Assembly: GCA_002695445.1 (NCBI GenBank)
Contig: NZOY01000068.1
Coordinates: forward strand, 1 to 5,980
Reading direction: 5' to 3'
Length of the DNA: 5,980 bases
From: Flavobacteriaceae bacterium
Lineage (GTDB): Bacteria > Bacteroidota > Bacteroidia > Flavobacteriales > Flavobacteriaceae
Shown: piece by piece, positions 1-4,928 of the stretch
Layout: every line of letters begins with the position of its first letter
Position numbering within the stretch: position 1 is the first letter of the stretch
Made by a program: the position numbers and the translations under genes
Notes under the pieces: model-generated
Databases searched by the model: none
Told to the model about the DNA's origin: nothing
Seen by the model: the letters and a program-made list of their open reading frames with translations, nothing else

Positions 1-40
1 AGGTTGATTTTAATGGTTTGACTAACAGGTAGTTATGATT

Positions 41-63
41 GGGTTCGAGTCCCGTCCAGACCG
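41..63 (+). other. 3' fragment of a tRNA-Asp-like gene, possible attachment site
   Basis: Seen: a T-loop TTCGAGT (44-50) between GGG and CCC, then CCAGACC (56-62) as the 3' half of an acceptor stem and G63 as discriminator base; CCA is not encoded. An acceptor ending CCAGACC-G fits tRNA-Asp of this group. Counting back, the T-stem bases 39-40 (TT) do not pair properly with 54-55, the segment where the anticodon arm should lie (17-33) forms no 5-bp stem, and no Asp anticodon GTC is in place. A class II fold with a long variable arm also fails. tRNA identity therefore stops at about base 41. A tRNA 3' end without its 5' part is what integration of an element into a tRNA gene leaves at the far end. 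A degenerate tRNA is the alternative. Confidence 0.55.
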
Positions 64-75
64 CTAAAAAAAGAT

Positions 76-116
76 AAACCCCCTTAGGTTTAAAACTTAA
101 GGGGGTTTGTTTTTTT
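76..116. terminator. Rho-independent terminator, usable on both strands
   Basis: The arms 76-91 and 93-108 are complementary over about 15 pairs, including a run of five C-G pairs and one G-T wobble, with a loop of about three bases. On the + strand the T-rich run 106-116 follows, which suits the tRNA-type 3' end at 41-63. On the - strand the hairpin is followed by a T-rich run (complement of the A-run 65-72), so it can also end the transcript of the lipoprotein gene that stops at 152. Confidence 0.9.
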
Positions 117-151
117 AAATAGGTATAACTAGTTGTAAAAAGCCTTAAAAA

Positions 152-1207
152 TTAATTATTTACACCAACTTGAAGCTCACCATAACATTTTGGAATTCCA
201 GGGTATTTAGTACAATCATAACACCACTGATTGGCTCCCTCAAACATATCTTTTACAGCTTTTTGCCATGAAAGATTTGGATCTTGGGAGTAATAGCTAA
301 AATATCCATTAAACTTAATTTGAGATTGATCGCAGTGATAAGCTGTACCCATTGACGATGTCATTACATTATTGGATAAGCAATTGTGATCAAGGTTTAG
401 AATATCATGACCCAATTCGTGCCAAATTAACTTTAAAGCATGAGGGACATCAAAATGTACTCCATTTTTATTATAACTAAAATTATTCCTCCAAAACCAT
501 ACAATTTCACCCTCAGCTATGCCATCACCATCTTTATCAATATTGACATTTCCTTGATCATCAATACGCGCATAAATCCAATCTCCTGTTTTTAGCTTTT
601 TAACAAACGTTCCATGATGACTTTCCTTATTGAATATGGTGTGCACTTCATCATCCCTGCAACTTCCCCTTGCTCTAGCTCCAGCTCCAATTTTTGATTC
701 TATTGAATATGAAATTTTTCCATCTAACACATAATTTAAATCAAGACCATGTCTTTCAGCATCTTTAACAAATGCGGTCACTATTTTTGTCCAGGCTTCT
801 GTTGAAGTGTCTCCTGTTGTTAGTTCGTCAGGGATGTCATAGATAATATTTCCATAAATTTCATCAGACCATATGCCCATACCAGAATAGTCTGGATTAT
901 TGAGATCTAAAAAATTTGCTGTTATATCTTTGTTTGAATCCATTATTAAAGTAAGAGGATTTTCATCAGTTGGATTATCTAAACCATCTCCATGCCATCC
1001 AATAAATTCAAAACCATCTTCAGGGGTTGCCTGAAGTTTTATAATCTCTCCTATTGGTTGCTTGCCAGATTCGTAATTTACCGAACCATTATTATTAATT
1101 GATATATCAAGAACGTAAGAATTACTCTTTTTTTTACAAGTGATAAAAAAACACAGGATTGTCAATAAAAATAAATTCTTTAATTGAAAAAGGAGGGTCT
1201 TCTTCAT
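152..1207 (-). CDS. Lipoprotein with InlB-like repeat and zinc-metallopeptidase motif
   Basis: A 351-residue exported protein. Residues 1-24 are a lipoprotein leader ending FITC with Cys24 as the likely lipidated residue, followed by KKK. Residues 31-99 resemble a divergent InlB B-repeat (a GSV turn, TPEDGFEFIGW, and a closing DITANF). The C-terminal part holds HELGHDILNLDH (263-274) and a likely Met-turn, NNVMTSS (Met282), as in metzincin peptidases. The third metal ligand is unclear: the usual 11th position is Asp273, with His274 next to it. Six further cysteines (183, 276, 292, 329, 332, 341) could form disulfides. It is probably an outer-membrane-anchored protease; the substrate is unknown. 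The ATG at 1207 is chosen because the leader starts there with MKK; no Shine-Dalgarno is visible. A terminator lies beyond the stop. A decayed copy of the first codons lies at 1987-2042. Confidence 0.85.
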   Translation of the reverse strand: MKKTLLFQLKNLFLLTILCFFITCKKKSNSYVLDISINNNGSVNYESGKQPIGEIIKLQATPEDGFEFIGWHGDGLDNPTDENPLTLIMDSNKDITANFLDLNNPDYSGMGIWSDEIYGNIIYDIPDELTTGDTSTEAWTKIVTAFVKDAERHGLDLNYVLDGKISYSIESKIGAGARARGSCRDDEVHTIFNKESHHGTFVKKLKTGDWIYARIDDQGNVNIDKDGDGIAEGEIVWFWRNNFSYNKNGVHFDVPHALKLIWHELGHDILNLDHNCLSNNVMTSSMGTAYHCDQSQIKFNGYFSYYSQDPNLSWQKAVKDMFEGANQWCYDCTKYPGIPKCYGELQVGVNN

Positions 1208-1318
1208 TTTAAGCGGTTTTATATAAATACTAATTTATAATTTTTCAAATGAACCAACTTAGATATTTTAAATTTTTAATCTCCCTTAGTAAAATTATAA
1301 CTGAGAATAATCTAAAAT

Positions 1319-1339
1319 TCAATAATGATAAATTATTGA
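1319..1339. other. AT-rich hairpin beyond the symporter relic
   Basis: TCAATAAT and ATTATTGA pair perfectly (8 bp) around a 5-base loop. The same 21 bases occur unchanged at 2153-2173, just after the stop of the intact symporter. No proper T-run follows on the - strand (only ATTTTAG), so it is at best a weak terminator or a transcript-end stabilising stem. Confidence 0.5.
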
Positions 1340-1340
1340 T

Positions 1341-1473
1341 TTAAATATGGTTTTTATTTAATTAACGTATTAATTTAAAAATACAACCCGTAAGGAAAAT
1401 CGTTATTGTCCCAAGAACAATAGTTAAATAAGGATGCGCTAAGCGTTCTTCAGTTTGATTAATAATATGATAT
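1341..1473 (-). pseudogene. Relic of the C-terminal end of an SSS symporter
   Basis: Translation gives the last about 44 codons of the symporter encoded at 2175-3638, for example INQTEERLAHPYLTIVLGT against INQTEEGLAHPYLTIVLGT, then a last membrane segment identical to the intact gene. A TAC-to-TAA change makes a premature stop at 1362-1364, seven codons before the position equivalent to the original stop (1341). The homology ends near 1473, where unrelated sequence leading into the DUF393 gene begins. The open frame can be read back to 1550 but then runs out of frame over the DUF393 gene, so it is not a gene of its own. Confidence 0.85.
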
Positions 1474-1485
1474 GTTTTACCTCTT

Positions 1486-1887
1486 TTATTGAAAAAACCT
1501 TTCAATGTATTCATTATATTCCTTATGGTTACAATAAGTTTTGTTTCCAAAAATTTTATACCTATTCTTTGAAATAATTCTATAGAAAAAATCTCTAAAA
1601 AATTTTGGAGTTAATCCTAGAATAAAGGACAAAAATCTGTTAAATCCTTTTAAATTTTTTAAAATAATCAACATCGCATCTGATTCAATAAAAAAAGAAT
1701 TTTCATAAAATAAAATTACTGTTTCACCTGAGTCTTTAATTTTATTGGAGATTAATAAATTTTTTGCAAAATCTGACTGAAGAGAGCTAAACTTAAATAC
1801 TTTTAATTTATCATTCTTAATAATGTACCTTATCGTATTGTCACATAAGTTACACTCTCCATCAAAAAGAATAATATTTTCCTTCAT
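1486..1887 (-). CDS. DCC-family (DUF393) thiol-disulfide oxidoreductase-like protein
   Basis: A 133-residue protein typical of the DCC/DUF393 family in length and motif order. FDGECNLCD (8-16) carries the family's DxxCxxC signature (Asp9, Cys12, Cys15). FSSLQS (33-38), an RDFFYR stretch (98-103), NRYKIFG (108-114) and a late cysteine (Cys119) follow at the expected places. The fold is predicted to be thioredoxin-like; members are presumed redox proteins, but their partners are mostly unknown. It has no leader, so it is cytoplasmic. I take the ATG at 1887; the frame also opens with GTG at 1902, but five extra residues before MKENIILFDG are unusual for the family. It lies between the two copies of a direct repeat and shows no similarity to its neighbours, so it looks like a later arrival in this operon. 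It may have its own promoter in 1888-1984. Confidence 0.88.
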   Translation of the reverse strand: MKENIILFDGECNLCDNTIRYIIKNDKLKVFKFSSLQSDFAKNLLISNKIKDSGETVILFYENSFFIESDAMLIILKNLKGFNRFLSFILGLTPKFFRDFFYRIISKNRYKIFGNKTYCNHKEYNEYIERFFQ

Positions 1888-1926
1888 CCTAACTAAAGGC
1901 ACAAATTTATTAAAATTGAGATTGAT

Positions 1927-1947
1927 TATAGCTGAAATTCAGTTATA
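1927..1947. promoter_or_regulatory. 10-bp inverted repeat upstream of the DUF393 gene
   Basis: Bases 1927-1936 and 1938-1947 are complementary with one G-T pair around a single central A (core CTGAA-A-TTCAG). It lies about 40 bases before the DUF393 start on the - strand and has no T-run on either side, so it does not look like a terminator. It could be a protein-binding site. It lies outside the duplicated segments. No function can be shown from one copy. Confidence 0.3.
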
Positions 1948-1986
1948 CTTAAACCGATTTATAGGATAAATCTTTGTAAAGCTATG

Positions 1987-2042
1987 ACCACAATTGATTG
2001 TCAAAAATTTTTTTTTACTAGAAAAAATAGGGTCATCTTAAT
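1987..2042 (-). pseudogene. Relic of the lipoprotein 5' end (leader codons)
   Basis: On the - strand this reads as a mutated copy of the first about 25 codons of the gene at 152-1207. The start ATG has become ATT (2042-2040), AAGAAGACCCT is now AAGATGACCCT, a short deletion shifts the frame, and TTGACAATC of the leader is still recognisable. The frame meets TGA soon after. Similarity is lost below about 1987, before the sequence leading to the DUF393 gene. It cannot encode a product. Confidence 0.7.
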
Positions 2043-2152
2043 TTTAGGCGGTTTAAAGAAAAACTAATTTTTACTTTTTCAAATGAACCAACTTCGATAT
2101 TTTAAATTTTTAATCTCATTAAGTAAAATTATAACTCTGAATAATCTAAAAT

Positions 2153-2173
2153 TCAATAATGATAAATTATTGA
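2153..2173. other. Hairpin directly after the symporter stop codon
   Basis: A perfect 8-bp stem (TCAATAAT/ATTATTGA) with a 5-base loop begins one base after the stop codon (2177-2175, - strand). It is identical to 1319-1339. The lack of a T-run argues against strong termination; partial termination or protection of the symporter transcript end is possible. Confidence 0.5.
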
Positions 2174-2174
2174 G

Positions 2175-3638
2175 TTAAATATGGTTTTTATTTAAGTAAC
2201 TTATCAATTTAAAAATACAACCTGTAAGGAAAATAGTTATCGTCCCAAGAACAATAGTTAAATAAGGATGCGCCAACCCTTCTTCAGTTTGATTAATAAT
2301 AGGATATATTGTTAAAAATATAATCATAATGATTCCTGAAAATAGACCTACAACTCCAGATCTGTTATCAGTTTTTGTGAAAACCCCCAATAGAAATAAC
2401 CCCAGCATACCTCCACTTAAAATTGAAGCATATTTCCACCATATATCTAAAACACTTTTAGCATTAACCATTGCAAGTGCAACACATATACTCAGAATAG
2501 CAATTATCAAAGAACTCGTATACAAAAAAATCATGCTATTTCGTTCAGATTTATTTTTTCTAAATAAGCGGTTGTAGTAATCCTCAAGAAGAATTGTTGA
2601 AGAGCTGTTGAAACTAGTAGAAATTGTACTCATTCCAGCTGCAAAAATAGATGCTATCAAAAGCCCAGATACTCCTACTGGGATATGATTAACAATGAAA
2701 AAAGGAAAAACTTTATCAGTCATTATTTGATATTCCTCGGGTAAACCTCCTAGAATGCTAAAGTAAGCATATAGGGATGTACCAATTAATAAAAAAAAGG
2801 CCGATACAGGAATATATAGGAGACCTCCCATTAAAGCAGAAGTTTTTGCTTTTTTGTCAGAGTCTGATATCAAATATCGTTGAATGTAATTTTGATCAAC
2901 TCCATAGTTTTGAAGATTAATAAAAACTCCATAAATAAAAACAACCCAAAATGTTGATTCAGTTAATGAGGAGGAAAAGCTTCCAAGGCTAAACTTATTA
3001 TCATTAAATGCAACATCATATATTTGAGCTGGACCATCAGGCATTTTTAAGTGGATTAATATTAAGCATATAATAGCTCCAACAATTAAAATTATTCCCT
3101 GGATTGCATCTGTCCAAAGAACTGCGGTAATTCCTCCTAAAAGCGAGTAGAGTAGCACAAAAAATCCAGTTAGAACTATAACTAAGTTAATTTTCCAACC
3201 CAAAATAAAATTTAGTGAGATTGCAAGTAAATATAAGATTGTTCCAACCCTAACAATTTGAGTTAATATGTAACATAAGGAGGCGTAAACTCTCGCCCAC
3301 AAACCAAATCTTTTCTCAAGATAAAAGTATGCTGAGGTACTTTTCATCCCTCGATAAATAGGAACAAAAAATTTGATTGCCATGATTGAGGCCAATGGGA
3401 TGGATAGGCTAAATACAAATGGGTTCCAGTTAGAGCTGAATGAGCTTCCAGGTAGGGCCAAATAGCTAATACTGCTTACAAAGGTCGCAAAAATTGACAT
3501 TGATACTACCCAATTAGGAATATTTCCATAGCCAAGTATGAATGACTTAGCACTTCGTTTTGTTTTATAAAAAAAGAAGCCTAAAAGAAGAATAAAGATC
3601 AAGTAAGCCAGAAAAACAATCAAATCAATTGATTCCAT
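2175..3638 (-). CDS. SSS-family sodium/solute symporter
   Basis: A 487-residue inner-membrane transporter with about 13 hydrophobic segments, the usual size for the sodium:solute symporter family (TC 2.A.21). Family marks are SYLALPG (58-64), the loop GGITAVLWTDAIQG (168-181), NYGVDQNYIQRYL (244-256) and AAGMSTISTSFNSSST (333-348), whose serines and threonine fall where the Na2 sodium site of this fold is built. It should import a small organic solute with Na+. The substrate cannot be read from the sequence; the upstream sialidase-like gene, ending 12 bp before this start, suggests a sugar acid or related monosaccharide. The two genes very likely share a transcript. The ATG at 3638 is preceded by no Shine-Dalgarno and lies in the loop of a possible hairpin (3617-3648). 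A relic of its last 44 codons lies at 1341-1473. Confidence 0.93.
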   Translation of the reverse strand: MESIDLIVFLAYLIFILLLGFFFYKTKRSAKSFILGYGNIPNWVVSMSIFATFVSSISYLALPGSSFSSNWNPFVFSLSIPLASIMAIKFFVPIYRGMKSTSAYFYLEKRFGLWARVYASLCYILTQIVRVGTILYLLAISLNFILGWKINLVIVLTGFFVLLYSLLGGITAVLWTDAIQGIILIVGAIICLILIHLKMPDGPAQIYDVAFNDNKFSLGSFSSSLTESTFWVVFIYGVFINLQNYGVDQNYIQRYLISDSDKKAKTSALMGGLLYIPVSAFFLLIGTSLYAYFSILGGLPEEYQIMTDKVFPFFIVNHIPVGVSGLLIASIFAAGMSTISTSFNSSSTILLEDYYNRLFRKNKSERNSMIFLYTSSLIIAILSICVALAMVNAKSVLDIWWKYASILSGGMLGLFLLGVFTKTDNRSGVVGLFSGIIMIIFLTIYPIINQTEEGLAHPYLTIVLGTITIFLTGCIFKLISYLNKNHI

Positions 3639-3648
3639 AATTTGATTG
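3617..3648 (-). promoter_or_regulatory. Inverted repeat placing the symporter start codon in a loop
   Basis: Bases 3617-3625 (CAATCAAAT) and 3640-3648 (ATTTGATTG) are perfectly complementary over 9 bp, with 14 bases between them that contain the symporter ATG. In the transcript this would be a weak, AT-rich hairpin at the start of translation. One arm is coding, so it may be chance in AT-rich DNA. Confidence 0.25.
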
Positions 3649-3650
3649 AT

Positions 3651-4685
3651 TTAATAGGTAAGAACAACGTGTTTAATATTTTTTCTGTCGTAGGTGTATG
3701 AGATATGGATTTTACCATCACTAGATTCTATTACGGCAGGATAGCTAAATTCAAATCCTTTTTTCTCCTCCAGAATAATTTGGTCCTCCCAATCAATTCC
3801 ATTTTTTGATATTGCTACAGATAATTTTTTCCTGTCGTCACCACCATTTTTAAGAGGATTGTATACTAAAAGATGGTATCCGTTTTTCAGCGTAATTGCA
3901 TCTGTTCCTGAATTAGGATTAGGAAGCTTAGTCCTTGTTACCTTTCCCCAATTAAGACCATTGTCATAAGAATATGCTTGCATCAAAGAATTATCCCTAC
4001 TCCTGCACAATAATTGTAGCTTTCCTCCATCGTGAATCAATACACTTGGCTGAATTACGTCAAACTTTGTCTCTTGATCTATAGGTATCCTTTTCCAATT
4101 ATCACCATCATCAGTACTCATCTCAATGTGAATTTTCCATGATAGTCCTTCATCATTTTTAATCTCAGTACTAGAAGGTGAAATTATCGTTCCATTTTCA
4201 AGTTGGATTGGCTTGTTTTTGATTGGTCCTAAAATTCCATCTGGTAATCTTATACCAGAACTCCAATTGTTTCCATTATCTGATGATGTTTTAAACATAC
4301 CCCACCATTCTCTTGGACTAGGGCCAACCTTGTAAAAAAGAGTTAATTTACCTGAATTAGATTTAAATAAAACTGGATTCCAACATGGATAATCTATCCC
4401 ATCTAATGATATACCTGTATCTATCATTTTTGGTTTCGACCAGTTATTATTTTGACTTTTAGATAGCCATATAGAAACGTCTTTATTCCCTTCTCTAGAT
4501 CCTCCAAATGCGGCAATCAGAAATTTGTTTTCCCCAACCTCTAAAATTGTTGAAGCATGGCATTCTTTAAATGGAGGGGGGGAATATATCATCTTTTCAC
4601 TAATCTTTTCAAGTTTTATTTGAGCATTTAAATTAGAAAAAATCAATATGTTTAAAATTAATGTGGTGAAAATTAAAGCTGGCAT
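3651..4685 (-). CDS. Secreted sialidase-like BNR_2 protein
   Basis: A 344-residue protein with a Sec leader, likely cut after NLNA (Ala21), so it acts in the periplasm or outside. The rest fits a six-bladed sialidase-type propeller of the BNR_2 kind. Family marks are HASTI (43-47), FGGSREGNKDVSIW (60-73) and the closing EFSYPAVIESSDGKIHISYT (312-331). Three full Asp-boxes (SxDxGxxW) lie at 134-141, 190-197 and 239-246, with a degenerate one at 293-299. The FRIP motif of classical GH33 sialidases is absent, so removal of sialic acid is not assured; BNR_2 proteins include enzymes of other or unknown specificity. It is the first gene of the - strand cluster, 12 bp before the symporter, which suggests release of a ligand that the symporter takes up. 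The ATG at 4685 gives the complete leader. The gene is intact. Confidence 0.87.
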   Translation of the reverse strand: MPALIFTTLILNILIFSNLNAQIKLEKISEKMIYSPPPFKECHASTILEVGENKFLIAAFGGSREGNKDVSIWLSKSQNNNWSKPKMIDTGISLDGIDYPCWNPVLFKSNSGKLTLFYKVGPSPREWWGMFKTSSDNGNNWSSGIRLPDGILGPIKNKPIQLENGTIISPSSTEIKNDEGLSWKIHIEMSTDDGDNWKRIPIDQETKFDVIQPSVLIHDGGKLQLLCRSRDNSLMQAYSYDNGLNWGKVTRTKLPNPNSGTDAITLKNGYHLLVYNPLKNGGDDRKKLSVAISKNGIDWEDQIILEEKKGFEFSYPAVIESSDGKIHISYTYDRKNIKHVVLTY

Positions 4686-4762
4686 AAAATTATTTTCTAC
4701 TAATTTAACAAAAACATTTTGGTGGTTTGAATCTCTTTTTTTTCAAATTTTTTTCTATCAAT

Positions 4763-4786
4763 TATCATTGCATAAATGCTATCATT
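4763..4786. promoter_or_regulatory. Operator-like element in the divergent promoter region
   Basis: Two exact TATCATT repeats (4763-4769 and 4780-4786) flank the palindrome-like GCATAAATGC (4770-4779). It lies about 80-100 bases before the sialidase-like start and about 143 before the antiporter start, where a regulator of either gene could bind. The 243-base gap (4686-4928) is otherwise AT-rich with no gene, terminator or clear promoter. Function is inferred from layout only. Confidence 0.3.
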
Positions 4787-4928
4787 TTTTTTACTACATT
4801 ACATACTAAAATTAAATTACGAACAAAATATAGTAGGTTAATAAATCTAACTTTATAGATTGTAAAAATATTTTCATTGTGTATTTAATTAGTTAAAAGA
4901 CCTAAATTAAATTTTAAAAATTATAAAA

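Larger units (their letters stand above)
1150..1473. repeat. Direct repeat copy 1 (symporter tail, spacer, lipoprotein start)
   Basis: This segment matches 1987-2307 in the same orientation at an offset of about 834 bp (a few bases more at the left end because of small indels). By eye about 17 bases differ over 1251-1473, roughly 92% identity; the part near and inside the lipoprotein start is more diverged. This copy carries the intact lipoprotein start and a truncated symporter tail. It has no inverted-repeat ends or transposase, so it is a segmental duplication rather than an insertion sequence. Confidence 0.88.
1987..2307. repeat. Direct repeat copy 2 (symporter tail, spacer, lipoprotein start)
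   Basis: Partner of 1150-1473 in the same orientation. It includes the true end of the intact symporter gene (2175-2307), a spacer nearly identical to the one before the lipoprotein gene, and the decayed lipoprotein start. The spacer is about as conserved as the coding part, which suggests a fairly recent duplication or later gene conversion. Confidence 0.88.

Noticed and set aside
1..63. A complete tRNA or the 3' end of tmRNA
   Set aside because: No anticodon arm or D-arm can be formed in the expected places under class I or class II spacing, and the acceptor strand does not match the CAGCTCC-type end of tmRNA.
1247..1254. TTCATTTG (- strand) as a Bacteroidota -7 promoter box for the lipoprotein gene
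   Set aside because: It is one base from the TAnnTTTG consensus, but no TTG box is found at the right distance, and such matches are common in AT-rich DNA.
1362..1550. A 62-codon open frame on the - strand as a small membrane protein
   Set aside because: Its second half is the duplicated symporter tail and its first half overlaps the DUF393 gene out of frame; the fusion is accidental.
1888..1902. GTG at 1902 as the start of the DUF393 protein
   Set aside because: It would add five residues before the typical family start; the ATG at 1887 fits the usual N-terminus better.
1150..2307. A composite transposon or insertion sequence carrying the DUF393 gene
   Set aside because: The flanking repeats are ordinary gene ends, with no transposase, no terminal inverted repeats and no short target duplication.
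2329..2577. An 82-codon open frame on the + strand
   Set aside because: It is antisense to the well-supported symporter and its translation shows no domain or plausible start context.
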